37,387 nucleotides of DNA from Methanobacteriota archaeon (GTDB lineage Archaea > Thermoplasmatota > Poseidoniia > Poseidoniales > Thalassarchaeaceae), in NCBI GenBank assembly GCA_002698225.1, contig NZWD01000036.1:26575-63961 (forward strand), in the 5' to 3' direction. The notes under the pieces were generated by a model. The model did no database searches, had not been told where the DNA came from, and saw nothing but the letters and a program-made list of their open reading frames with translations. The translations under genes were made by a program, and so were the position numbers. This document shows, one piece after another, positions 8,883-16,560 of this stretch (position 1 is its first letter; every line of letters begins with the position of its first letter).

Positions 8883-10046
8883 GTGGATGAAGTGGACGAA
8901 GGTTTCACCGCTCACCAACTCTCACCGTCCTCGTGGAGTCGCTACGACGATTGTCCTCGGAAGTACTGGTTATCTCGTCAGCGGTTGCCTAGGAAGGCCA
9001 GTATGCCCGCTGCCATGGGAACTGCTGTCCACAACTCCGTCGAGGACCTGTGCAACCTAGACCTGTCTTCGAAAGACGGCGACGAAACGGGTTGGCTTCC
9101 CCCAACCGCAAAGGCGGTGTTGGACAGGCACTGGATAGCAGAGAGGGACACATTCCTAGCCACACCGCGTCATCCCCGGTGGAAGGACGAGATGATTACC
9201 AAGGCCCACGACGGTCTTGTAGGAGCCCTGAACATACTATTCTCCAAGTCTAACATCGGCAAAGTCGCTCTCTCCGAGGTCACCGTGGAGCAATGGAGGA
9301 GCGTACAGAGCATTGTACTCGCCAACGAGGGCACCCTCAAATCTGAGGATGGCAGACTCATGGGCAGACTCGATCTCCTAGTTGCTGATATGGATGAGAA
9401 CGGGATTTCCAAGGGCTGGATTGTCGCTGATTTGAAGACTGGTAATCCACCAAAGCAGAAGCTGAACGAGAAAGTCAGCCGACAACTGAGGTTCTATCGC
9501 GATCTCCTGAAGGAAAACAACCCAGATCATCCTCCTGTTCACGCAGAGGGCTGGTATTCCTCCAATCAGACGATTCACAGAGCAGAGGGGCCATCGGTGC
9601 TTGCCGATGCCCTCGAGGCATGGGAGGGTATGAGGCCGTCCCCGACTCCTCTGGAGTCGACACCAGGTGAGATGCAATGCGGTTTCTGTGAATGGAAGGC
9701 ATGGTGCCCTTCTTGGTGGGTTGCTCGAAGAGATGGATTGCTCTCTCCTGGAGCTATGTTCAGAGACGAGGTTGTTAGCACCATCAGGTTCGACCCGGAA
9801 TCGGGAGCAGCATTATTCCAGCGAATGCCACCAGTGGGTGTCGACGGTGAGTTAGCCGCTTCTGATCACAGATTCGGAGCGATATTGCGAGACCAAGCCC
9901 TCACTCAAATGCAGGAACTGATTGAGTCAGGCCATGAGGGACCAATCTTCCTCGGCAGCGCAAGGGTTGACGGCAAGATAGTGCATATGGGAGATTGGTG
10001 TGAGGTGCTGCCTTGGACTCCTCTATTGAAATCAATCAGAGAATGA
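8883..10046 (+). CDS. RecB/Cas4-like PD-(D/E)XK nuclease with Fe-S cluster cysteines
   Basis: Predicted DNA exonuclease of the RecB-family/Cas4 fold, 387 residues. Motifs in order are SRYDDCPRKYWLS with C24, GTAVHNSVEDL (the His of motif I), GRLDLLVAD (catalytic Asp), VADLKTG (D-x-K type motif), and CGFCEWKAWC with C266, C269 and C275. One N-terminal cysteine plus C-x2-C-x5-C near the C-terminus is the four-cysteine pattern that binds a 4Fe-4S cluster in AddB/Cas4-type nucleases. The start is GTG at 8883: no other start is in frame after the upstream stop. It converges on a DEDDh exonuclease gene and overlaps it by 15 bases. No CRISPR array or cas genes are nearby, so a DNA repair role is more likely than adaptation. 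Confidence 0.88.
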   Translation: MDEVDEGFTAHQLSPSSWSRYDDCPRKYWLSRQRLPRKASMPAAMGTAVHNSVEDLCNLDLSSKDGDETGWLPPTAKAVLDRHWIAERDTFLATPRHPRWKDEMITKAHDGLVGALNILFSKSNIGKVALSEVTVEQWRSVQSIVLANEGTLKSEDGRLMGRLDLLVADMDENGISKGWIVADLKTGNPPKQKLNEKVSRQLRFYRDLLKENNPDHPPVHAEGWYSSNQTIHRAEGPSVLADALEAWEGMRPSPTPLESTPGEMQCGFCEWKAWCPSWWVARRDGLLSPGAMFRDEVVSTIRFDPESGAALFQRMPPVGVDGELAASDHRFGAILRDQALTQMQELIESGHEGPIFLGSARVDGKIVHMGDWCEVLPWTPLLKSIRE

Positions 10047-10610
10047 GTCCAACAGATCATCAATGCTACCAGTAAACCTGTCTGGATATGCCTGCATCAT
10101 CCTCCATAGCAGCAACAGGGTTGCTCCGGCGTCTGCATCTGCCTGATGACTTCTGCTCATCTCTATTCCGAACCTTGCGCAGAGGTGTCCTAGAGCGTGT
10201 CTACCTGGAATTCTAAGTCTGCGTGCTAGAACCAATGTGTCAATCATTCCCTTAGGTATTGGGGCCTCCACCCCAGCCCGGATGCACTCCACTTCGAGGA
10301 AACGCCAGTCAAACTGTAGGACATTGTGTCCTACAATGATTGAACCATCAACCAACGAACTAATCTCATTCACATGCTCAGAAAACTCACCCATCCCTCT
10401 GACATCGTCATTGGTAATCCCATGCACCCTGGTTGTCTCAGGTGGTATCTTGACTCTGGGATTGACGAGAGATTGAAGATTGATGTGTCTGCCATCAGTA
10501 TCACTACCAACGAGGGCGTACTGGACTATCCTGTCCTTCCTGTGATCAAACCCTGTGGTCTCTAGGTCGAACCCGAGAACCCTGTAACCTGTTAGCAGGG
10601 TGCCTGACAT
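10032..10610 (-). CDS. DnaQ-like DEDDh 3'-5' exonuclease
   Basis: A 192-residue single-domain exonuclease of the DNA polymerase III epsilon type. All three Exo motifs are present: ExoI FDLETTGFD (D15 and E17), ExoII VGHNVLQFDWRFLE, and ExoIII HQADADA with the DEDDh histidine and the final Asp. It also has HGITNDDV and LARRLRIPGRHALGHLCARFGI, typical of this family. Substrate could be DNA or RNA (the RNase T/oligoribonuclease branch shares the fold), but the motif style is closest to DnaQ. The gene converges with and overlaps the RecB-like nuclease gene. The start codon is ATG at 10610, which lies 100 bases from the divergent lipoprotein gene. Confidence 0.9.
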   Translation of the reverse strand: MSGTLLTGYRVLGFDLETTGFDHRKDRIVQYALVGSDTDGRHINLQSLVNPRVKIPPETTRVHGITNDDVRGMGEFSEHVNEISSLVDGSIIVGHNVLQFDWRFLEVECIRAGVEAPIPKGMIDTLVLARRLRIPGRHALGHLCARFGIEMSRSHQADADAGATLLLLWRMMQAYPDRFTGSIDDLLDSFSD

Positions 10611-10710
10611 ACCCCATCATTCACCGTCACCGTCCATGAACTCTCGTAATCATCTAACGACCACTCTGTCCTGCAACAGCCCTATGAGGGAGCAGTTGAG
10701 GAGGTCAGAC

Positions 10711-11880
10711 ATGGCATCTAGCCGGAGGTGTTTGCCAACCGCACTAGTCCTGATGCTGCTCTCTGCTAGCCTAGTCGGTTGCTCGGGTCTCAGCTCCACT
10801 ACTCCTAATGCTAGAGTCAGCGCAGATCTGCAAGAGATAAACATCGGCGAGACCGTGAACTTCGATGCGAGAGATTCCTCTTCACCCGATCCGACCTACA
10901 TTGATGAGTTCCGGTGGGATTTCGGCGATGGAGATAGCAGGACTACTAAGCAAGGCATAGTCAGTCACACCTTTGATGTAGCTGGGAACTACGAAGTTGA
11001 AGTCACCGTAGTCAACGATAACGGCGAGGTTGATAGGGCTTCAGTCAGCGTATTCGTCAATTCCCAACCAACTATCATCCTCGAGATGCCCACATTTGTG
11101 AGAGCCGGAGAGCCTGCAAGGCTAGATGCTAGTTCATCGACCGATCCAGAGGGGGCCGCAATTGAGTTCCTGTGGGACTTCGATCATGGCGTGGATTCAG
11201 ATGCAGATGGGGACAAGACAAACGATGCAGATTCTTCATCATCGTTCGTGGATTTAGTTTACGAGACATCAGGCAACAGGACTGGTTCGGTGTCGGTGAT
11301 TGATGACAAGGGAGCCATGAACACTCAGATTTGGAGTCTGATGGTGGTATCGAGAAATTTCATGGTCGTCTGGGAGGAGCAGCATCTGGAATTCGAGTGG
11401 TCAGGATACTTGGAGCAAGGTCAGAGCTACGAATTGAGTCATGAGCCCGGAGAAGGGGCTCGAATCATTCAGGTCAATGCGACACTCACTTTAGCCAGAG
11501 ACCTGCTACCAATCATGTGGCCTGAAGATAACTTCACCCTTTCTCTGAATATACCTGAGACTGGCTGGAGCACCTTCGCGTCAACCACTCATGACAATGT
11601 TACCGAGAACGCCAGTGCCAGCATAGACAGATCCAACATGAACTCGATTCCTGATAGCGATTACACCGTCACCGCCGACTCATCTGAGGGATTAGTTGAG
11701 GCATTGTTGAATGAGCCAGGCGAGAGATTCGGTCAAGGGACATGGTTCTGGACGATTACTGCCGATGAGTGCGACCCCGACCTGCCGGTGGACGATGTCG
11801 ACCCAGACCAAGGGAACGAGTGGAAACTGGTCATCGAATTCGTTATTCTTATTCCTAGAGTCAGCGAGATAGGTGTGTAA
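10711..11880 (+). CDS. Secreted lipoprotein with PKD domains
   Basis: The 389-residue product begins with a Sec signal peptide and lipobox (LSASLVGC, lipidated Cys at C24). Residues about 36-110 form a PKD domain: FDARDSSSPDPTYIDEFRWDFGDGDS with the W-D-F-G-D-G hallmark, and VSHTFDVAGNYEVEVTVVND. A second PKD-like unit follows with LDASSSTDPEGAAIEFLWDFDHG and SVSVIDDKGA; its spacer DSDADGDKTNDADS is a likely calcium-binding loop. The remaining 180 residues form an unrecognised beta-rich domain. The ATG at 10711 is chosen because GAGGAGGTC precedes it and the signal peptide starts there; a longer upstream frame overlapping the exonuclease gene is unlikely. Function is probably binding or adhesion at the cell surface; no catalytic motif is seen. 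Confidence 0.85.
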   Translation: MASSRRCLPTALVLMLLSASLVGCSGLSSTTPNARVSADLQEINIGETVNFDARDSSSPDPTYIDEFRWDFGDGDSRTTKQGIVSHTFDVAGNYEVEVTVVNDNGEVDRASVSVFVNSQPTIILEMPTFVRAGEPARLDASSSTDPEGAAIEFLWDFDHGVDSDADGDKTNDADSSSSFVDLVYETSGNRTGSVSVIDDKGAMNTQIWSLMVVSRNFMVVWEEQHLEFEWSGYLEQGQSYELSHEPGEGARIIQVNATLTLARDLLPIMWPEDNFTLSLNIPETGWSTFASTTHDNVTENASASIDRSNMNSIPDSDYTVTADSSEGLVEALLNEPGERFGQGTWFWTITADECDPDLPVDDVDPDQGNEWKLVIEFVILIPRVSEIGV

Positions 11881-11933
11881 ACCTCCTCTTCTCCACGTGC
11901 GAAGGGCTTTGAACTCAACTCCGATGCCGATAC

Positions 11934-12287
11934 ATGGTCAGGTCAATCGAGATTACCAAGGTCTCCATCAGAGACAGACTAATCATCGATGCGAATGTTC
12001 GTATGAATGACCCGAAGGACTACGATTTCTCACCTAGAGTTGCAATAGATGGAAGTATCCTGAGCTTGCACAACGAGGGCGATGATGAATCCACAACATC
12101 AGTCGAACTTGACGCAGAGCAGATGACTACCGCCGAACGCGATAGGTTACTTGAGTTACGTGTCAAGTTCTCAGTCGAAGGTATGCATGGAGTTCTGACT
12201 CATAAGACCGAGAACACGAGGATTGCACCTAATGCCAAGAAACTAGCAGAGCCACGCTGGAAGACAGTTCTCCCGCTTTCGATGTGA
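11934..12287 (+). CDS. Hypothetical protein, 117 aa
   Basis: I do not recognise a family. The sequence (MVRSIEITKVSIRDRLIIDANVRM...) looks like an all-beta or alpha/beta cytoplasmic protein: it has no signal peptide, membrane segment or cysteine, and is rich in charged residues. It contains a regular strand pattern (VRMNDPKDYDFSPRVAIDGSI) and an AEQMTTAERDRLLELRVKF helix. The codon pattern resembles neighbouring genes and no competing frame is better, so it is probably real. It lies between the PKD lipoprotein and tRNA-Arg on the same strand, 53 bases after the former. No Shine-Dalgarno is obvious before the ATG. Confidence 0.65.
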   Translation: MVRSIEITKVSIRDRLIIDANVRMNDPKDYDFSPRVAIDGSILSLHNEGDDESTTSVELDAEQMTTAERDRLLELRVKFSVEGMHGVLTHKTENTRIAPNAKKLAEPRWKTVLPLSM

Positions 12288-12336
12288 TTTTCTGCACCGT
12301 CGGGGTTAAACAGAAGTCTTCGGTCGAAAACGTGCT

Positions 12337-12413
12337 GGACCCATAGTGTAGCCTGGATATCACATGAGCTTGCGGAGCTTGTAACCCGTGTTCGAATCGC
12401 GGTGGGTCCGCCA
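12337..12413 (+). tRNA. tRNA-Arg (anticodon GCG), CCA encoded
   Basis: Acceptor GGACCCA pairs with TGGGTCC, followed by discriminator G and an encoded CCA. D arm: GTG...CAC with a GG-containing loop. Anticodon arm: TGAGC-TTGCGGA-GCTTG, giving anticodon GCG, which reads CGC and CGU (Arg). T arm: CCGTG-TTCGAAT-CGCGG. The upstream 49 bases contain GGGGTTAAAC near 12303-12312, a possible BRE/TATA element about 28 bases before the gene. Confidence 0.93.
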
Positions 12414-12472
12414 CCATTCTGCCATGCTGATGGCATACGAGACTAGATAACCGAATTGTGGAATCCACAACT

Positions 12473-13618
12473 ATGCGAGCAGCAGTTTTCGTGACTCTAC
12501 TACTCTTTTCCGCCGCTCTCGCGGGCTGTGTTAGTGAAGACATCACGGATCTAGAAGAAGACATGATTACGGAGCCTAATTTGGAGGACCAAAATCGAGA
12601 TGAAGGCGATGATGTAGAACAAATCACACAAGAGGATTGCGAGGAACGCGGAGGCTCGTGGTCCGAAACTCCAGATCGGGAGGGAGAGTTCTATTGCGCC
12701 ACGGAAGAGGAAACACCAGAAGAGTCTGAGATTAACCAAGAGGATTGCGAGGAAAGAGGTGGAACTTGGGACGAGCAAACACGCAACTGCTCCTTCTCGG
12801 AGGAAAGACCCGAAGAAGAGGAGCAGGAACCCGAACCAACTTACATCCCTTCTTGCAACATCACCGCCTCACAAGGAATGAACTCTACTGCTAATCCAGA
12901 GGACTGGCCAGAATTACAGTCTGGGAAATGGAATGATATCGAAGGATTAACTCAGATTAGTTACGCTCCCCCCGTTGATGATACTGAGGCAATAGTGGAC
13001 ACAAGACTGGACTGGATGTGCGGTTACACATACTCAGTCAGACCACCTAGCGATTACAATGATAGTAAACAGTACCCCATTTTCATATTCCTACATGGAG
13101 GAGTAACTAATGATTGGTTCTTCACTAACTTCCTGACCAATAACTTCCATATTCCCCAGAATGACTCGTACATTATCGTAAGGCCATCTAAGTTACAGAT
13201 GGATTGGGATCCCAAGAAGGTACTCGATGTGCTTGAGGATGTCAAGACCCAAATGTCTGTTGATGATGACAGAGTCTACTTGACAGGCTTGAGCATGGGT
13301 GGAAGAGGTACATTCATCGTGGCTGCTGAATTACCCGATTACTTCGCTGCGATTATGCCGCTATCCCCTCATCATACCCCCTATTCTTACTTGCCTCTGG
13401 CTGAAGAAGTCGCTCATCTGCCGATATGGATGAGTCATGGAGATTCCGACAACACATCTTCGTACGATTTGGCATCGCAGATGGCCCAAGAACTGCAAGA
13501 TCTAGGTGCTGAGATAGAATTTCACACCGTTATCGGTGGCGAGCACGGAGGATGGTTCTCAATCTATTCAGATCCTGTTGTAATGGAGTGGATGCTTTCT
13601 CATGTGAGAGGCCAGTAG
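12473..13618 (+). CDS. Lipoprotein alpha/beta-hydrolase (esterase-like) with duplicated cysteine motif
   Basis: Predicted cell-surface esterase, 381 residues. A signal peptide and lipobox (SAALAGC, C19) lead into a very acidic linker (about 20-125). The linker carries two copies of a Cys-Glu-Glu-Arg-Gly-Gly-(S/T)-Trp unit, each closed by a second cysteine (C56-C75 and C92-C106). The hydrolase domain (about 150-381) has IFIFLHGG, the nucleophile elbow GLSMGG (S274), HGDSDN with the acid (D324 or D326), and GGEHGG (H358), so the catalytic triad is complete. It resembles the PHB-depolymerase/feruloyl-esterase-like branch; the substrate is unknown. I start at ATG 12473 rather than GTG 12458, since it begins directly with the basic signal peptide. 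It is 59 bases downstream of tRNA-Arg. Confidence 0.86.
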   Translation: MRAAVFVTLLLFSAALAGCVSEDITDLEEDMITEPNLEDQNRDEGDDVEQITQEDCEERGGSWSETPDREGEFYCATEEETPEESEINQEDCEERGGTWDEQTRNCSFSEERPEEEEQEPEPTYIPSCNITASQGMNSTANPEDWPELQSGKWNDIEGLTQISYAPPVDDTEAIVDTRLDWMCGYTYSVRPPSDYNDSKQYPIFIFLHGGVTNDWFFTNFLTNNFHIPQNDSYIIVRPSKLQMDWDPKKVLDVLEDVKTQMSVDDDRVYLTGLSMGGRGTFIVAAELPDYFAAIMPLSPHHTPYSYLPLAEEVAHLPIWMSHGDSDNTSSYDLASQMAQELQDLGAEIEFHTVIGGEHGGWFSIYSDPVVMEWMLSHVRGQ

Positions 13619-13660
13619 GCCTTCCATAACAGCCTTCAACGGGAGCGCCCCGGGAGTACC

Positions 13661-14077
13661 ATGGCCTTCGTCTCAGAGAGACGCGTTGACTTCCCCATGG
13701 TCGATCTGGCCAAGATAGTCTACTACCCTCGATTTTGGGACCTAGCGCACCGATTCTACGAGGAGTCTTGGGAGTACTCCTGCGGTATGCACTACAACAC
13801 CATTCTTTCAGAGCACATGATTGCCTTCCCACTAGTCCACAGCGATACCCAGTTCCTTCACCCAGTCGCTTATGGGGATACCATCCAATGCACATTGACG
13901 GTGCCTAAGGTCGGAAACACCTCGATTACCTGGAGGTATGAATTCCGTAACCAAGATGGGGTATTATGTTGGACCTCTGATCAAGTCACAGTATGCACCG
14001 ATATGAGTGAGGTGCAGAGTAAGATGATAGTGCCAGATTGGATGAGAGAGGGGCTAGCAAAACTCACCCCTGAGTGA
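13661..14077 (+). CDS. Acyl-CoA thioesterase, hotdog fold (YbgC/4HBT-like)
   Basis: The 138-residue length and RRVDFPMVDLAKIVYYPRFWDLAHRFYEE are typical of the 4-hydroxybenzoyl-CoA thioesterase/YbgC group. D15 sits at the position of the catalytic Asp, followed by I-V-Y-Y-P-R-F in place of the common G-I-V-Y-F-x-x-Y. The central LVHSDTQFLHPVAYGDTIQCTLTVPKVGNTSITWRYEF is the expected beta-sheet region. The ATG follows GGGAG at good spacing. It probably hydrolyses an acyl- or aroyl-CoA in the cytoplasm; the specific substrate cannot be told. Its stop touches the stop of the convergent pentapeptide-repeat gene. Confidence 0.85.
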   Translation: MAFVSERRVDFPMVDLAKIVYYPRFWDLAHRFYEESWEYSCGMHYNTILSEHMIAFPLVHSDTQFLHPVAYGDTIQCTLTVPKVGNTSITWRYEFRNQDGVLCWTSDQVTVCTDMSEVQSKMIVPDWMREGLAKLTPE

Positions 14078-14455
14078 TTACTTCTGAGGCCATTTCTTCG
14101 ATAGCGAGTTACGCAGGGAGTCATCGAGATTAGCATCCCACCAGTTAGCATCCCTCCAAACTGCGTACTTTCCTCTTATTCCTCTCATATCCGCGCCGTC
14201 TAGACGAGCTCCTTGCAAATTAGACAGACCTAGATTTGCCTTGATCATCCTAGCTCCTCTAAGATCAGCTCTATCCAAAGCCGCCTTCTTCAGGTTAGCT
14301 CGCTTTAGCGAAGCCCCCCTCAAGTCACTTCCAGATAGGTCAGCGCCCTCTAGGTCAGCACCGTCAAAAATTGCTCTTCGCAAGTCAGTATCAGACAGAT
14401 CAGCCTCTCTGAGATTCTTACCTACATGAGAGGTATAGGACAGATCCTTCGTCAT
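14078..14455 (-). CDS. Pentapeptide-repeat protein
   Basis: About 125 residues dominated by tandem A-(D/N)-L-x-x units: READLSDTDLRRAIFDGADLEGADL, then SDLRGASLKRANLKKAALDRADLRGARM and so on, for roughly 15 repeats. This predicts a right-handed quadrilateral beta-helix. ATG 14455 is preferred because GAGGAG lies just upstream; a GTG at 14467 would add four residues and overlap the upstream gene by four bases. Families with this fold include gyrase-protecting DNA mimics (Qnr, MfpA) but most have no known function. It is probably co-transcribed with the unknown gene at 14464-14997. Confidence 0.88.
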   Translation of the reverse strand: MTKDLSYTSHVGKNLREADLSDTDLRRAIFDGADLEGADLSGSDLRGASLKRANLKKAALDRADLRGARMIKANLGLSNLQGARLDGADMRGIRGKYAVWRDANWWDANLDDSLRNSLSKKWPQK

Positions 14456-14463
14456 GTTACTCC

Positions 14464-14997
14464 TCACAGAGACATGCTCTCAAGATGGTCAACGCCATCA
14501 TTAGTCAAAACCACGAAACGATTCTTTCTATTCTTACCCTCAGGATACTCCAAGAGCGGAGAAGACCCATCCAGCATCCTGTTGATGTATAGTGATAGAT
14601 TCCACTTCTCTACTTCATCCTCATCCCATTTCCCACTCTGGGCAATAAGTCTCCTGACATCTCTGGGAGGGGTGTCACTTTCTCTCTCAACTGATCTAAG
14701 ATAGTGTATGGCTGCTAGGATAATATCTCCTTTCTTCTCCACCCCGCATGTGTCCAGCAGACGCCTGAAGGCAGAACCTCTCTCAGGAATTCCAGATTTG
14801 ACCACTATCTCCATGGCCTGGTTAATCGCTTCCTGACGAGCCATCCTGATTCTGGACATGGTGGACTGCCAAGTATCCTGCTTGGTGATGTTGAGCCAAG
14901 CATCGCTTACCTCTCTCGCCGATCCAGAGAGGTCTATCTCCTCACTACCCGCTTTGATGTAGATTCGCCCAATTCCGCTACTCCCAGTCTCACTCAC
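14464..14997 (-). CDS. Hypothetical protein, possible winged-helix-like C-terminus, 177 aa
   Basis: I do not recognise this family. The N-terminal 40 residues contain short strands (GRIYIKAGSEEIDLSGSAREV). Residues 40-85 are helical with several basic residues (STMSRIRMARQEAINQAMEIV). The C-terminal half (GDIILAAIHYLRSVER..., DVRRLIAQSGKWDEDEVEKWNLSLYINRML, then NRFVVLTNDGVDHLESM) has the helix-helix-wing rhythm of small winged-helix domains; this is a weak structural guess. Translation starts at GTG 14997. An AAATTAAC element about 30 bases upstream on the same strand suggests a leaderless transcript. It is directly upstream of the pentapeptide-repeat gene. Confidence 0.72.
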   Translation of the reverse strand: MSETGSSGIGRIYIKAGSEEIDLSGSAREVSDAWLNITKQDTWQSTMSRIRMARQEAINQAMEIVVKSGIPERGSAFRRLLDTCGVEKKGDIILAAIHYLRSVERESDTPPRDVRRLIAQSGKWDEDEVEKWNLSLYINRMLDGSSPLLEYPEGKNRKNRFVVLTNDGVDHLESMSL

Positions 14998-15056
14998 AGG
15001 TTCCGCAACGCTTCATCGGTGTTAATTTGTCGCTGTATTCCTTAACTTATCCAGGT

Positions 15057-15075
15057 GTGAATCACTAGGATTCAC
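15057..15075. promoter_or_regulatory. Inverted repeat in a divergent promoter region
   Basis: GTGAATC-ACTAG-GATTCAC is a perfect 7-bp inverted repeat with a 5-base spacer. It lies between the start of the unknown gene at 14997 (minus) and the PAC2 gene at 15125 (plus). TTCAATAAT at 15095-15103 is a TATA candidate for the PAC2 gene. An operator for a dimeric regulator is inferred. Confidence 0.4.
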
Positions 15076-15124
15076 GAACTCCTCTGTCGTGGGTTTCAAT
15101 AATCCCCGATTAGGGGGCAACCCC

Positions 15125-15895
15125 ATGGAGGAGTACACGAGCGGGGCATATCCCCTCGTCCTACACGCCGATGCGGACCCCGATACGCTAGGCGGGACTG
15201 CAATCTGTGGATTCTCAACTGTCGGCTCAGTCGGCGTGATTGCCACCTCGCACCTGATTAAGACACTCGAACTGAGTCCAATGGGGACAGTCATGCACCC
15301 AAAGTTCCCCGCAATCGCATTGATTCATGATTCGATTCCAAAGCATCCGGTCAGGGTATACCAGGGAGAGAGACTCGGTGTGTTCACCTCCGAGATACAG
15401 TTTCCTAGTGAGAATGATGTCTACTTTGGAGAGACAGTAATTGAGTGGTTCACTAAGGGAGGATTCGATCGACTCATCGTCATTGACGGAGTTGTGAGTA
15501 ACGATTTAGGAATCAAAGAGGACAGTGATTTGTGGGGTGTTGCATCAACCGCAACTAGCAGAGACCAACTCGACGGCGCTGGGATTCAGCAAATTCAGCA
15601 AGGCATTGTCGCCGGAATAGCAGGTTATCTAATTGCAGAGGGTGAGCGCAGGGGACTAGATGTGACCGCCCTATTGGCAGAGTGCAATCCAATGTACCCC
15701 GACGCCAGAGCTGCGCTCATCGCCGTTGAAGGACTCAGTGAGCTGATGGATAGGGAGATACCCGTACAGGGTCTTCTCGATGATGCTCGAAACATAGAGG
15801 AGAAAGTCAGAGAAGCGTTTGAGCGAGCAAATTCGATGGCTCTCCCTGCACCTGATTCGAATGATGACGAAGACGATGTGCCAATGGTCTTCTAA
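15125..15895 (+). CDS. PAC2-family protein (second paralogue)
   Basis: The product has 256 residues. It shares the PAC2 pattern with the gene at 8025-8825: GFSTVGSVGVIATSHLIKTLEL, HPKFPAIALIHDSIPKHPVRVYQGER, GVASTATSRDQLDGAGI, VAGIAGYLIAEGERRGLDV, and PDARAALIAVEGLSELM. It ends in an acidic tail finishing V-P-M-V-F, not a strict HbYX end. PAC2 proteins often act as hetero-oligomers (PbaA-like plus PbaB-like), so the two paralogues could be partners; that is inference. ATG 15125 follows a strong TAGGGGG. The gene converges on the NfuA-like gene with no gap. Confidence 0.88.
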   Translation: MEEYTSGAYPLVLHADADPDTLGGTAICGFSTVGSVGVIATSHLIKTLELSPMGTVMHPKFPAIALIHDSIPKHPVRVYQGERLGVFTSEIQFPSENDVYFGETVIEWFTKGGFDRLIVIDGVVSNDLGIKEDSDLWGVASTATSRDQLDGAGIQQIQQGIVAGIAGYLIAEGERRGLDVTALLAECNPMYPDARAALIAVEGLSELMDREIPVQGLLDDARNIEEKVREAFERANSMALPAPDSNDDEDDVPMVF

Positions 15896-16459
15896 TCAGT
15901 AGAATGGATTAGTACCTGCTGCGTGATCGGTCGCATCGATGACCTCTGAAATACCTGGAACATTGTCTTTGATCATGACCTCAACACCCTGCTTGAGAGT
16001 AACATCCACCATGCCGCAGCCCTGACATCCTCCGCCAAAAGCGATGATTGCCTTACCATCGTCCACTCCAATTAGGTCGACATGGCCACCGTGCGAGGCA
16101 ACAACAGGATTGACTTCACTTGCAATAATTTCTGCAACGGCTTTCGACAACTCATCAACCCAGAGTGGATTGGGATTTTCGAAACTGAAACCTCCTCCCA
16201 TCAAGGTCTCCTTGTAGTCGAGTGTAGTCCCCTCAAGATACTGAACGCTCCTAGCCGCAACTAGGACTGGCATGCCATCCACATCCAATTCGAGATCCTC
16301 TTCCTTTCCGTCTTCACGACTCACGAACTGCAAATCGTACTGGAATCCCTTAGGGCCCCTGCCGACAATTTCGACCCTGAGAATCAATTCTACTCCTTCG
16401 TCCGCCGATTCGGCAAACTGCCCAAGCATCTCTTGGGCCTTCTCAGTGATGTTTAGCAT
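15896..16459 (-). CDS. nfuA: NfuA-like iron-sulfur cluster carrier (degenerate A-type domain + NifU domain)
   Basis: The 187-residue product has two parts. Residues 1-95 resemble a HesB/IscA A-type carrier domain (MLNITEKAQEMLGQFAESAD, then YDLQFVSRED and GMPVLVAARSVQYLEGTTLDY) but lack its cysteines, as in E. coli NfuA. Residues about 105-187 are a NifU C-terminal domain with GGCQGCGM, the C-x2-C that holds a 4Fe-4S cluster between two monomers, preceded by HGGHVDLIGV. ATG 16459 aligns with the family N-terminus and has GGGG a few bases upstream; ATG 16468 is the alternative. It is divergent from moaA, which encodes a double 4Fe-4S enzyme. Confidence 0.9.
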   Translation of the reverse strand: MLNITEKAQEMLGQFAESADEGVELILRVEIVGRGPKGFQYDLQFVSREDGKEEDLELDVDGMPVLVAARSVQYLEGTTLDYKETLMGGGFSFENPNPLWVDELSKAVAEIIASEVNPVVASHGGHVDLIGVDDGKAIIAFGGGCQGCGMVDVTLKQGVEVMIKDNVPGISEVIDATDHAAGTNPFY

Positions 16460-16560
16460 AGTCCCCATTGTCTCGTGAGCATCCCCTCTATTCAACCTGT
16501 CCGAGCGCGGGCAACCCTCATCATCGATGCTTGCTACGCGAGACTGTGACCGATTCAGTA

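Noticed and set aside
8883-10046. Cas4 as part of a CRISPR system
   Set aside because: No repeat array, cas1 or cas2 is nearby; the protein is better described as a general RecB-family nuclease.
16468-16560. N-terminal extension of MoaA
   Set aside because: The extension overlaps the NfuA promoter region and the family N-terminus begins at ATG 16561.
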